Of a stretch of 64,000 nucleotides of DNA, positions 34,601-46,983 are shown piece after piece. The DNA is taken from the NCBI GenBank assembly GCA_025738555.1, contig JAOVFP010000006.1:3968001-4032000 (forward strand), given 5' to 3'. Each line of letters starts with the position of its first letter. Positions within the stretch are counted from its first letter, which is position 1. This stretch comes from Cyathus striatus. Taxonomy: Eukaryota > Basidiomycota > Agaricomycetes > Agaricales > Nidulariaceae. The notes under the pieces are model-generated. The model was not told where the DNA came from and ran no database searches. It worked only from the letters and a program-made list of their open reading frames with translations. The translations under genes were made by a program, and so were the position numbers.

Positions 34601-36200
34601 CTGGAGCGTCGAGGGAGAAACAAGAGGGATTGCACTGTTGTGCAGCTCCCACCTTTAGGTCGAAGATGGGGAAGGCAGTCTACGTTTATGAACAGGCAAA
34701 CGGCTAACCATACGTTAGGTCAGTACCTCAGACATCGTCAAGTATTGATTTAATGAAAACGCACCCAAAAGGCAAACCCCACACCACATCCAGCTCTCCA
34801 AGTTGCAAAATGGCGCTTCAGAAACTCTCGCCTCTCATGCGATCCCCCGTGATATCGTTAGGAAAGCGTATAGTCATGCATCAAGGTCTGTGTAGGAGGG
34901 CGCCTGGCCAATCGACTACGTATAGTAAAGTGTTAATCTATTCTATCCCGGGTCAACCTACACTCTCAAACACAAGAAACAAAATAGCACGTACTGCAGT
35001 CACAATATCCCCGCCGTTTCACCTCCTCTCTATGCATTTCCCGAAGCTAGCATATGGCTAAGCAACGTGTTGTCTATATCACAAACACAAGGAAGAAGGT
35101 TCAATGCAGCAATTCAAAGTCGTATGCTCTTGTTGGTGTAGATGAGAACATCTACGTAGCTTATTCGGGCAGCCGGATAACGAGAACGTTTGGAAGAGGC
35201 AACTCGACAACAGTATAGGAGCAGGTCGTCCGGGAGTGAGTTGGGTTGGGTTGGGTTAAACCGGACTTCCCAGGTGGAGGTAATGGCGAGAGAGACCTGT
35301 AGTTGTGGTTGACGAAGGTATGAACTACCATAGCAAACGGTGTGAGCACGTAGAGAGTAACCACAGATCGTTTGTGGTCGAAGAAGCAAGCAAGTTGAAT
35401 CACCGTGCGATTCGTCGATGACGCAAAATTCTCACGACCACGGCGATTAAATTTACATACACGGCCCGAACTCCGCATTCGCCCCAGTGCTAGTGACCTT
35501 CAACACGTTCCAGGAAGGCGCCCAGCTAGCATATTTACCAAGTATTTCCTTATTTAAATTGTCCGAAGCTCAGGTTAAAGAAACACAAGGGAACATACCT
35601 TTACCTACTTCTGAGCCTCTACGCCCCCTCTCATCGCATTATACAGCATGCCTGCGTACTAGACGAGCGGAACAGGTGTCGTTGTGTCTTCGGTTGCCAA
35701 CGCAATAACCTTGTACATGCATGATGCCTGGCATTATCAAGAGTAGAGTAATACGCCTTATAACGAAAAAAAATCGACAACTACAAGGTCGACCACGTTC
35801 GTCGTAGCCTGGAATACATATAACGATACGTCTCGTGAGCAGAATATGATCCCCAGTTTCGTGTGGCGGTATACAACAAGCAGGGTGGGCTGTTCCAACG
35901 ACGAGGTTAAGAGTTACTATTGGGTGCATCAGCATAGGTAATGTAACTAAAAAGAATAACAAGAAGAGAACATAAAATAGGGCTTCACTTGTATTTCTTA
36001 TTATCGGGACCTGATAATCCCACTAACAATCTTTTATCAGTAATATTGATCTCAAAGATATAAGCGTGCTTCTCCAGCAACACGTCCATCCCGCACTCAC
36101 CCTCTTAACTCCCATTCTTGATCAGCACCGCCTCTCTTCTTGAATACTGTTCGTTATCAGAAGTCACCGTGTTTCGGTACAAGCGGCAACAATTAAAGAG
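31651..36200. other. Gene-poor region, decayed sequence
   Basis: No gene I can name. Hydrophobic frames such as TSLNILVIAFAIFAITNMSI (33 kb, plus strand) and VLHIIIFAIFVDAVHIELPP (33.68 kb, plus) suggest remains of a multi-pass membrane protein, but exons cannot be linked. A (ttggg) run at about 35232 and scattered short frames are the only other structure seen. Confidence 0.4.
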
Positions 36201-36219
36201 CTGAAACCAGGCCATACGG

Positions 36220-36292
36220 TGATTTTTATACATAATGCCACTATAACTACAGTGCGATCATTATGTATACCTCACTATAATTATAGTGCCGC
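36220..36292. repeat. AT-rich hairpins (atacataatg stem; cactataattatagtg palindrome)
   Basis: 'tatacataatg' at 36225 pairs with 'cattatgtata' at 36259-36269; next to it is a perfect 16-bp palindrome 'cactataattatagtg'. A similar 'cactgtaattacagtg' palindrome is at about 37529 with a second 'cactgtaatta' at 37563, so it is a small dispersed hairpin family. Confidence 0.6.
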
Positions 36293-36299
36293 TGCTAGA

Positions 36300-37130
36300 C
36301 AAGCTTATACATGTGTCTTCTTTGGAACTTCTTCATCACCATGTGGGCTGCTCGTATGTAATTCCCATACCTTCCGCCCCTCCCGCTCTCCCCCGCCTTC
36401 CGCATACACTTTCCATTTCAGCACATTTAATAATATCTACATCAGATCTTCCATTCCTATTCGTTAATTTCACGCTTCTCTAAACCTTTATATTTGTTCT
36501 TCCGTGAAATGTACAATTTTATAACATTTGAGTATTGAGTGCTCCTGGGATGCTATTTACTTAGCACACAATTGTACATATTTTTGAAGCATAGGAATTG
36601 ATATATTCCGTTACTTCTGTCGATTTATAGCCTGATATAGCCTATATGGGCTACTACAAATATACTACCAAATGGCTAGATTTCATCGTATCTAGTACTC
36701 TAAGCCAGCCTCACTGTAATCAATAATGAAACCACTAATACAATAGAACTGAGCCCAGTTAAATTACCAACGTTACACTTGGTTCAAGCCTGCGCAGTCG
36801 CACCATAAGTACTAGACATTACTTATTAGTAGCTTATGCTTTTATGCCCAAGTTAATAAGACTTTTACAATTTCGTCAGACCGAAACTCAAAATTTCACT
36901 ATTCCTGTAAAATACCGCATTCAGGTGCTTAATACTGTAAAATAAAATGAATTTTTATTTTTTCGTTGATATTTTATCGATATAAAAAAGCTACAGTACT
37001 ATGTTTTTATGATTTCTAAATCTCCACATGATACGGTGACTGCGGTGCGGCTCCCGGCTCGGTGATGAAGATAGACGCCTATTAACTCCGACTATCTTCG
37101 TTATCACCTGTAAGTCATATTGCAAAACTC
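36300..37130. other. Intergenic, no gene recognised
   Basis: AT-rich. Contains one hairpin, 'ggtgatgaagatag' (37060) with 'ctatcttcgttatcacc' (37093-37109). Confidence 0.4.
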
Positions 37131-38750
37131 ATGTTTGCTGCCGTTACGATTCAATGTAAGTATTGTCTGACAATTTTATTCACCGAAAATTTCACTAGTA
37201 TATGTCGCAATACAGGCACACGCACCGTATTCTCTTATAATACAAAGATGGAAGCTCATTACAAGTATGTATACGCTGTCACTCATTTATTTGAATGTAT
37301 GAATATCTGGCAGAAGATCTGAAAAACTCGCACAATACCTGCATGCAACATTACATGGAGCTCGAGGGGCATCAAATATTGTCAAATTCGGATGCGTCGG
37401 GATATGTGTACTCTCCGTTTGGGGACAATAGACATCAGAACGGAAACCGCGGAGATTGCTTGCACGGGCATGTCACATTAACTAGATTACCCAAGCATCA
37501 CGTACGTACATGCACTATAACGATGCTCCACTGTAATTACAGTGAGGTATACATATTGATCCCACTGTAATTACCGTAGATTATTATAAAACTCACAGTA
37601 TCTAGTGCTGAAACTTCTAGCGGTCGTTAACCCGGCAGCAAAGGGGCTAGAATAAAAATCTACGCTCCGTGCACAGGACAGGAAATAGACCATTCCAACC
37701 ATAGTAAAAATATAAGAGGATCTCTTAAGCATGCGACGCCACTCCCCATACTCTGCATTCCACCGGAACACAACCCACGCCCTGTTGTGTCGCACGTCGG
37801 ATGGATGATTAAGACTAAGCTAGGCCACTCCTATCGGATTTGAACCGAGTGCGTGTGCCAGTGGTTCCTATCGATCGACGGGATTAGCATGTATTGGTAA
37901 GGAATAGATGAAAATAGAGGTAGGTGTATGGGGATAAATAAGAAGGGGAAGGGCGAGGACGAAGAGAAGAGAAGAAAGGACGATGGAGAGGGAGGGAGGA
38001 AAGGAAACGGAGGGAAGAGAGGAAATGGAAGAAGGAGAGGAGGAAACGATGGAGGGAAAGGAGGTCACGAAGGAGGTCACTGAGGGAAGGACATAAGATG
38101 ATGATATGGAAGGAGTGAAAGGAGAAAAGGAACTGGGAGAAGGATGGTAACCGCGGAAAAGACAAGTATATACCGTAATGAAGAAAGACGTACGTACACA
38201 TCCTGTTGTACTCGCTTCAATCCACATCTTAACATTATACATAAATCAAATTACGCCCCACAAACATGAGGCAGTCATATAATACATATACAAATTCATC
38301 AACTTTAGTTAAAGCTATGTAGCAACCCACCCACTCCCCTCTATGTCCTACGTATGTCTACTACGAATCAGCCTCTACAAGCCCGTTCGGAGACTAATAA
38401 TACAAAGGGTAAAGATGACGGTGTCATGTACAGGAATAAATGCATGGTTGTGAGTAAGTATTGCTGAGTGATGTAAATATGAAATTGGAATGGAAATGAA
38501 ACCGTGAATGGAAACAATGAGAACGAAAATGTCAATATGAATCAACGCAAAATAGAGTACAAAAAACGAAATATGATTATGACTGCGTTAGGAAGACATG
38601 TGTGCAAGGAAAAAGAGAGCATGATGAATTGAACCGATAAGTATCAAGAACCAGAAATAGAGAAGAGGAGAAAAAGAAAGGAAACCAGAAAAAACCGATC
38701 ATAGTCACTTCGTAACTTCACAACACCCAACCCCTCCATCACCGGTCAAA
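37131..38750. other. Intergenic, no gene recognised
   Basis: Includes a purine-rich stretch 37930-38150 and random short frames. Some of 38250-38750 is probably the 3' flank of the forkhead gene. Confidence 0.4.
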
Positions 38751-40237
38751 TCACCGCGAAGGAAATGAAGGATGTCCAAAAGTAACATTCTGCTGCGGCA
38801 CGCTTATCCCCGCTGCAGCCAAATAGGACTCATGGAACGTCGCAGGTCCACCACCGCCGTACTGGTTCGGAGTCTGATAGAGCTGCGGGCCAGGAACAAA
38901 AACGCGCTCCTGTTGCTGCTGTTGCTGTTGCTGTTGACGAGCACTATGCCTAGTCCCCACAGCTGTAGAAGTCGGACTAGTCCACCTTCTCCCTGACGAG
39001 CCACCCCTCCTCCCCCCTATGCTCGACGAAGAACCGGAAGAAGGCAAACTCCTCGAACTCGAAGACGCCGAAGCCAAAGATGATTCCAGGAGGAGGGCAG
39101 GATCGATATTATCGAACGGTCCAGGGGAACCTCCACCAAGCCCCTCCATCTCCTCGTCGATACTGTCGACTTCGTCATCCTCGTCTTCGATACTATCTTG
39201 GACTCGAGAAGATTTATTGCGCCTTTTACGAAGGCGTTTGTTTCCTTCTCCTGAGGAGATGTCGATGTACCAGTAGTGTCCCTTCCCCGGCTCTGTAATT
39301 GGACGGTTCTTTTTGCGGAAGAGGAGGTTGAGGGATAGATTATGTCTTATCGAGTTCTAATCATACATTTATTAGCCGTGTACAAGAAGGAAAAGGGAAG
39401 AGAAAAAACGAACCTTCCAGCCCTCCTTCGGATTCATCTTATACCACTCAAACCGAGCCGCAACAACAGCGTAAATCTCTTGCAACGTCAACATCTTCCT
39501 CGGGCTCCCGTAAATAGCCAACGAAATGAGCGTAGGCAACGCATGAGTAGGTCTCTGCCCTTCAGCCGGATCCGAGAGAGCGTTAAGGTTCACTTCGATA
39601 TGTGGTGGAATGTGGTGCTTTTGCCTTAAGTAGTCTCCTGGATCCGGTACGCCCGCTGGTGGACCGTCGCGATTGTAGAATGACAGGCGGGTATGGTTGT
39701 TTATCGCATTAGGATCTGTAGGTGCTATTGGTGTTCTGCGTACTATAAGTATCTCTCGTATTAGCTAAAGTCAAAGTGATTCAATGGGTCATGACATACC
39801 AGGAACAGGAGCTGTCTCGGGCTGATGATACCCATGCCCATAGACATCCACACCCTGGCGTTGATATCCCGGATCAAATGACGGATACGCATATGCGTTT
39901 CCATGCTGTAAACAGTAAAGAAGCAGGTCAGGTTCTCTGTCAAACTAAAGTTGCACGTGTGTGATATACGTACCATCTCAGGCGCACCAGACAGAATATG
40001 AGGAAACATCTCCCTCCCAGGGATATAAGGTGAATCGTCCAACTGAGAACCTTGCGAGCGATACGGACTATTGACCAGCTCGTGGGGGTTGACTGTGCGT
40101 CGGTAGGAGGCGCCGCCACCTCCACCGCCACTACCGGAGTGCGAATCCGAGCCGTCCGAAGAACGGCTGTACGACCTCGGGGCGTACATAGCGTCGTTGT
40201 AATACGAGGCGTACGGTATGTCGATTCCTTTCTGCAT
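38751..40237 (-). CDS. Forkhead (winged-helix) transcription factor
   Basis: Exons (minus): 40237-39974, 39905-39800, 39742-39414 and 39356-38751; phases agree, 434 aa. The forkhead domain (about residues 165-260) reads RPTHALPTLISLAIYGSPRK, MLTLQEIYAVVAARFEWY, GWK | NSIRHNLSLNLLF, then EPGKGHYWYID; the third intron splits the recognition helix region between GWK and NSIRHNLSL. It is followed by a basic RLRKRRNK tail, an acidic patch (EDEDDEVDSIDEE), a serine-rich region and a nine-glutamine run near residue 375. The N-terminus has a poly-Gly stretch. The domain binds DNA in the nucleus; fungal members control cell cycle, development or stress genes, and which subgroup this is cannot be told here. 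A likely intron lies just upstream of the chosen ATG (acceptor ccttgcag), so a further 5' exon is possible. Confidence 0.85.
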
Positions 40238-42285
40238 CGCTGAGTCTGCAAGGCACGGGAAGGACAAAGCAGAGCCATGGTGGATCGCGGGAGATGTCAG
40301 CGGGACCCACAAGTCCAAATTGAGAGGCAGTTACAGGGCACGTGGTAAACAAATCGACAAGCGAGGAATACAGATCAATGACAAAAGAGATGGATGGCAC
40401 ATTAGCGTATGGTCTCGCATTTGGGTAGGATTATAAGGAAACGTACGAGTTTGGATTTGAGACGCGTATGTGGGATAGACACGAGATGTCACACAACGTG
40501 ATATGGTGACACTTGGTCAAGTGCGAAGAATGGTAATTGGTAGAGGAGAGAGAGATTGGAGGAGAATAGACAGGTAAATTGCCTTGTACAGCGAGTTGTT
40601 GTACTGCCAATCCCCCTCTCCTCCCTAGCCTTTTTAAATGATTCCACAGCGCGGACACCGGTATTCACCTGTTTATGCAAATGATTTCAAAAAAGCCATA
40701 GAAAGCTATTCGATGCCGGCGGTCCATCGACCGTGTAACTTTCCAGGGTTTGTAGGCGCCTCGGGATTGCCCCCGACCCACTTTTTATCGTGCGACTACA
40801 TGACTAATTTATTCTCAGGACAAGAATTACCTGAGAAGGCAGTTGTAGGTGAAGGGATAAACCAAGAAGGGTAACTGCAACTTACCTAAAAGCGTAGTGG
40901 ATGGATAAGGGAAAAAGGTGGATTGGTGCGGACGTATATTCCTTTATATGGTATAGGGCTAGCGCCCGAAAGCGTGGAGGCCACCAGGCGCGCTGATTGA
41001 TGATGCGCTGAGAGGCGGGAGTGGGATATGTTGGCTGTCTGTGGAGAAGAGGCTAGAGAAGGGACATGGGGTAGCGGGAGCAGTTTCACGAATGGATGTT
41101 GTTCCCTGGCTTTTAAGTATTTGTGGACCCTCAATTACGTTACGCTTTTGGTACGGCGCACCCACACATCCAAATTGTCCCTTAGGTAATCTATTCAATG
41201 GTACTTTGCTCCCGCCTTCTCCCCCGCCCTTGACCCGCACGCTTGCTTCCTCCTGACACTCCTGACATTTCATTTCCTACTCCACCACATAAATGAATTA
41301 TACATCCCTCCTCCCCTCTCTTGAAAGAATAACCACTAACCAAATTGTACCCCATAACTTCAAGTTTGAGTGGACCCACCCAACCAAACCGTAACTAAAA
41401 GGATACGTGCGTATGGAACATATCACTATTAGAGCTGATACAGATGTTCATCCGGGCATATTACGAACATGAAACATTGCACCCCCTCCCTCCGGGTCTT
41501 CCGCTCATACATAATAAGTAAGGAAACTCAGAACCGTCATCCATCAAAGTCAGATGCCAGCTGCCATCCCTTATCCACCTCTCGCACTACCTGAGAAACT
41601 GATCCATCTAACTACAGATTCGGGTTCTCAATAAATCTTCTAATGTTCTTGATACTTCAAGCCTGAAGGATCTTTCCACTCTATGCCGCATGTCGTGATT
41701 TACACCGTGGGTGTAGTTATCATCGGCCAACCCGGGATATAAAAAGACATAAAGAGCACAATATCGCGTGCCTACACCGCGCCCACTACAGATCCACTCC
41801 GTTTTTAAAAGGACAGGGGGTAACGGCTAACTGGCCTGTTATACACGATTACGGTGTCTTGTTTCCGGGTGTATGGTATGACTTTCCTGGAAAGAGGGTT
41901 TTTACTGCTTCCGAGCAGTGGTGAAGTCATTTGTTCTTCATTTTTGAACGGCGAACTGTGAGTTATCCGCTAACTAACTTTGACTAGAACTATAAGGCAT
42001 GCTTTTCACTAACGTCGAGAAGTTAATAGTGCCACATATAATCTGCCTTCCTCCCCACAAGTCAAATAGTTCTAGTAAATCGCTTGTCACTCCAGTCTTT
42101 CCGATACGGCGATTTACGCGATAATCTGAGTCACTATTCAAAAACAGCGAGTTACCACGGAACATCTACAAGTGTCTACGCTCTTCAAGTAGTTATATGC
42201 AGCGGCATTTGGACAAGCTACAGTATACTCGTGACCGCGAGGAGATATTAGTAAGCCGGTCGCTAAGTGACTATCTTCCTCCCCC
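40238..42285. other. Intergenic, no gene recognised
   Basis: Holds the presumed 5' leader and promoter of the forkhead gene (to about 40700), then sequence without coding character. Short proline- or serine-rich frames at 40900-41300 lack exon structure. Confidence 0.4.
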
Positions 42286-42292
42286 TACTGGC

Positions 42293-42300
42293 ATATAAAA
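42293..42300 (+). promoter_or_regulatory. TATA box upstream of the small gene at 42408
   Basis: 'catataaaa', about 110 bp before the ATG at 42408, with a C/A-rich leader between them. Confidence 0.4.
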
Positions 42301-42407
42301 CGTGTAACGCATTTTACACCACCATACTCATCGATCAATATCAACCCATAGCTCTAAGCGCGACAGAGGGCTCTCCCTTCAACGGCTAACATTAACGAAA
42401 CCTTACA

Positions 42408-42774
42408 ATGCGCGCAAGAAGGCGCTCGTTTCGGCAGCAAAAATTCGTCTCCCCCAGCAAAGCCGTTAGTTCGGGTTCATTTGTGAGTATAACACACCCC
42501 AATTATTTGTGCGGTGGTATGCTGAAGAAATTTGTGTTGAATAGTGGTAGTTCTGATTATGTTCCTTTCTGCTTAGGTTCAAACCGTTATTAGAGAGGCA
42601 TTACGAGTTCTTTCACGGTTAAGTGCAGGGCTTAATAGACCACTTGATATCACCACTCATCTGGCACGATCAATCCAATGCCTCAACGGTGAAGCTCGAA
42701 GTCTCATGGTGCGTACTGATAGGAACTTGATACACATCCATGACATAAAAATTTATCTACACCCTCAGAGCTAG
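42408..42774 (+). CDS. Small hypothetical protein (about 70-91 aa)
   Basis: Exon 1 42408-42482 and exon 2 from 42577 join in phase across a 94-nt GT-AG intron. The protein starts MRARRRSFRQQKF and contains VIREALRVLSRLSAGLNRPL. A further donor at 42709 and acceptor at 42768 would end the frame with one more residue; without that splice it reads on to the same TAG at 42772-42774. The N-terminus is strongly basic, the rest predicted helical. No family recognised. The support is the TATA box, the clean intron and the leader; it may be a non-coding or decayed locus. Confidence 0.3.
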
Positions 42775-45080
42775 CATGCTCGCTCGAGGAGCATTAGGAA
42801 ATTGTGGGTGAGTGCACCGGTGGTCTCGGAAGATTGAAAAACATACTCTAAACATTTTATTCTTTTGAGAGTACTTTCGAAGGATTCAGGAACCAAGGAT
42901 CATAATGAAGGAAGTAAATTTTATCTGCGCCCTCAAAAATGTTGATCGCCGGGGTATGTGGACGTGGACAGTGAGCATCTGGAAATTTGTGTGTAGTACA
43001 CCGGAGATTCCGGGATACTGACAAACGGGAACTTCACTCGTTTAATCTTTTAGCTGAGGTAGGTATTCCTAAATATGTTTTCCGTGATTTATCGGATTCG
43101 TGGCTGCGCAAAACATATCGCTTGTGACTTTGATATACGGACGTCACGGTCACTGTAGATGAGTTGGCGAGATGATGCTCAAGGAGGGGACAACAGTCTA
43201 CACTGGCCCTCCATTCTGTACGGAAGGCGCATACAAAGAGCTTATCACGACACGCCTACTACAGATTTTCTTAGAAATGATACCGAAGGAGAGGAGGTAG
43301 CGAAATTATGGACTGTATGTCCATGTGGTTCTTCAGTACAAGGTATCCTTCCGATAATCGGGTAGTGTTGCAAGCTTTACTAGTTCCGAAAGGAAGATTT
43401 TCCTGCTCCCATTACTATCATGTAACAAGAGTTTGATAATGTATCGAGAGTTTAATAATTTTTTAAATCTGTATTATCTCTTCTCTCGTTCATGCTATTA
43501 CGACGAAACTTTCCATACCAATGCAATACATTGCTATCAATGTATTTCCCAGCTTATATATTGATTGGATGTATACTTGGTTTTAAAATGTGGAATTACT
43601 GCAGAACTCTCTCAAAATCGGTCGAATATGCGACATCAAGTGCGAGATCTATTCCGATCCTGTTGACATATCCTTACGAAATTTGACAATTGCATAGCAT
43701 ACATGTAGCCCTACCATATTGAAAACTTTCATAGCAAATAACTGAGCCTGTGCAGCAATAGAGCGTGAATACGAGTTTCTATGCATTCTGAGCGTGACAG
43801 GGAAAGGAAAAATAGATCTCCGCTTCAAACCCTATTATGTACGTTGCGCTTTAAAATTAGCCGGTGACGCTAGGGAGCAAGGCGACAGACTAGTGACCGA
43901 TTTGCCGGTGTTCTGAGTCTTAAATCTTACCGTGACAATGCGTGACAAAAGCTGTTAAACTCTAGAGGCAGCCTCCGGAAGTGCTCCGCTACGAAAATAA
44001 AATAAAATTTCAAAGATTTAAGTTCATATTTATAAAGGTAAGATGTTTTGCAATGTAACTGCAAAAGAAGAAGCTCTCAAGTTGAGTGGTTGAGGAGGAA
44101 TTGGCGAAATACCGAAAAGTTATTAAACTCTTGTTACATGATAGTATGACTCTATATTTCTATTCATTCACGGGTCATCGACGAGCCTTCTAGTCTCAGC
44201 GATTGAACGCATGATTGACACTCTCTTCAACTTGAGGTCAGTGCCGGGTTCTTGCCTTATATATAAATTCGTGTGCAGTACGTCTCCCTCCTGACCATTA
44301 TTTAAGACGGTGACCTACAATTGATGACACCTTGTTTATATTCCCTTCTAGCCGACCTTGTGATCCCTACAAGCTCCATTCCTCAGCCTGAGAACTAGTC
44401 GCTACTCGGCTGGCTTTCTGTATATATTCATTACTGATCCTACGTCGATATCTGGTGAGTAATTGTGTAATGAGTCGTGGAGGAAATGCTCAGTCCTCCG
44501 GATTGGCATAATCCGAAGCGAAGTCATAATGTTTCTCTCGATGCCCATATACTATGATATAGTTTTTGATCGTCGGGGTATGCGAGAGGGTGTCGGGAGA
44601 AGCTTATTGGGTGTTGACATGTTCGGATGACTGAATGGCTAAATACTTTTGTCGAGGACTATTAATGGTGCAGAGCAGGCTATTTGCCTGCACCGTATAA
44701 TTGGCCTCATGTCTGTTTTTAATATTCAGCTCATTTGCACTGTTCTGTACCTGTTTAAGTACAGTAATCGACGTTCTTTGAATCTTAGGTTACTTTTCCC
44801 CCATTTCTTATTTCTCATGAAACCTCACTAGGACCTGGGGATAGACAGATGCGCCATCCACCCGTAATTCTTTCTTCAAGAATTCCTTCAACCCAGAATC
44901 TTCTTCCTCAATGGTTCACGACTCCATTTTTCACAGCTGAGCTCCTCCAATGCCCGCGCAATATATAAAAAATCTAGAATATGTTTTGGAGGTAAATTCT
45001 GATATATGGTGGTGATTAAACGTAAATGACTCTAATCTAATTCAATGTCAGCAGCCACCATCGTCCACTATCAATTACCT
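42775..45080. other. Intergenic, no gene recognised
   Basis: A TATA-like 'tatatataaa' at about 44258 has no convincing gene behind it. A short frame at 43159-43365 (with CPCGSS) is unassigned. Confidence 0.4.
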
Positions 45081-46983
45081 CTAACCCCCACTGTCCGTTA
45101 TTATAGGAGGTTTATTCATCGCTGAATCCTTGCCTCCTTTTTCACAATCCTGGATGGGACCTGAGTCTGACATGACATGATCACCATCTCCAGTAGAAGA
45201 TCCCGCCGTTTCTTCTTGAACACGCTTTCGTTCATCAACAACACTCTTCCTAGCTTCAAAACCTCCTTCATATCCTAACCATGTAAACCTGCCACAGTGT
45301 GGTCCACGACTTAGAAGGACCAAAAGCTGGAATCCATATAGACCCAAAGAAAATCCAGCTGCGGCTCTCCACCCGAATCTCGTGAAGATCTTTGATCCAG
45401 CTGATGTTCCCATAACTTGTCCGAGGAATATCTGCCAGATGTTGTTAACAACGAGTATAATACGGTAAATAAGATACATACGGAGAGAATATTAATCGCG
45501 TTAAGTCTTGCTCTCGCCTCAAGCGAAATACTACAACACACATATCAGTAAACAATCTTATCTCGGGTTACTCGGGCACAGACCTAAAAATAGCCGTGGT
45601 CATAGATACTTGCAGCATCTGACTAAACACGTCCAGCCCGAAGGTGAATATGATTACGGCTGCTACGTTTACTCCTCCAGCTCCAGTTTGAATTGATTGG
45701 AAGAGAAGCAGCATAGAGATGGCAAAGAGGGACGCGTACCATGGTACGAGGCGGTCGACAGCTTTTCCAACGAATGGGCCGAGGGAGACTCCTGCCATGC
45801 CAATTAAGCCGAAGAGGCCAATAACAAGGCTAATTTGATAGGTTAGTTTTCAGACAATTGTAACTTAGAAAGTGGGGAACTTACGTGGAATAATTGTAGG
45901 GTGAAGCACCCAATAAAAATGTGAGAGTAACCCAAAAGTTACTAAAGCACGCATTGGAAGCCATATTAATCAGGCATGCTTGGATCAATATTGGCTCAGT
46001 AAAAGCAAACTTCCCCATAGTCCACAAAATATCCCAATACGTCAGATGGACATTTTTGGATGGATAGTCCGGAAGCATCCAGTAACACCCGAAGAGAACG
46101 AAGAACTGGACACCAATAGCAAAGTAGTACACCACTCTCCAGGGTGTGAATTCAGCTATAATACCAGCAAGAACTCTTGCAATAAGGACACCGAAGAGGA
46201 GACCGGATAGGACTATGCTTATTGCTGATGCCCTGCGTTCCACTGGGGCCAGGTCGGCTGCGAGGGGAATTAAGATTTGTGGCGTGACTGTGAATACTCC
46301 TACTAGGAAAGAGAGTGCTTCGAAGACGGCCAGGGATGAGGTCGTTGCTAGTCCAATGGTAACTGATGCTGCGAGGAGCATTACAGTTAGGATGAGCTGG
46401 CGTCGGCGGACTAAATCACCCAAAGGCGATATGAGTATGAGTCCTGTAGCGTATCTGTATGTTGTTTAAGTTCAAACAAGATATCAATGAAGGTGAGTGA
46501 TGTTGATACGTACCCAGCTTGCACTAGAGTTGGTATCCGAGAAACGTCATTGAAGGATACGTCGAAGGATTTTGCGAGTTGAACTAAAAGGATCAATCAT
46601 CAGTATGGTATTTCGTTGTAATGGGAGTCTAGCATAAACGCACTTAGTAGAGGTTGACAATAATACAGATTTGCCGCCGCTATTAATCATTAATCATTAG
46701 AATGTACTGGATGTAATATAAACGATGACTTACTAAAAGTGCACACAAGTCCAAATGAAATATTTAGAATAATACCAAAATGAAAAGGACGTGTCTCGTC
46801 ATAGCGTAGATGCACTGGAATTGGAAGTATTCCGAAATCCCTCGTACGCTGATTCGACACTTGGGTTCGAACTTCAACAACAGAACGTTCTTTTGAATCT
46901 CCCGTATCCGCACTGGCAGTTGCCTCTGGCGTTGTGTTACGGGTAATTGTCGGAGTAACGTCGAACTTGTGTGAGCTAGTCAT
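45081..46983 (-). CDS. MFS transporter, DHA1-like
   Basis: Seven exons (minus): 46983-46734, 46679-46644, 46583-46514, 46454-45885, 45829-45584, 45530-45482 and 45431-45081. All phases agree and the product is 523 aa. The N-terminal 70 residues are cytosolic and Ser/Thr-rich. Twelve hydrophobic segments follow, with the MFS signature between TM2 and TM3 (GDLVRRRQLILTVMLLAAS), an LAPVERRASAISIVLSGLLFG loop after TM4, and a hydrophilic C-terminal tail of about 70 residues. Closest in style to the AraJ/YnfM-like drug:H+ antiporter-1 group, so proton-driven export of a small organic compound at the plasma membrane is likely; the substrate is unknown. The start is the ATG at 46983; an upstream in-frame TTG is not needed. 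It stands alone, with no cluster genes beside it. Confidence 0.85.

Noticed and set aside
37820..37870. tRNA on the minus strand (ggttcaaatccga motif)
   Set aside because: A T-arm-like motif is present but there is no A box at the right distance and no acceptor pairing.
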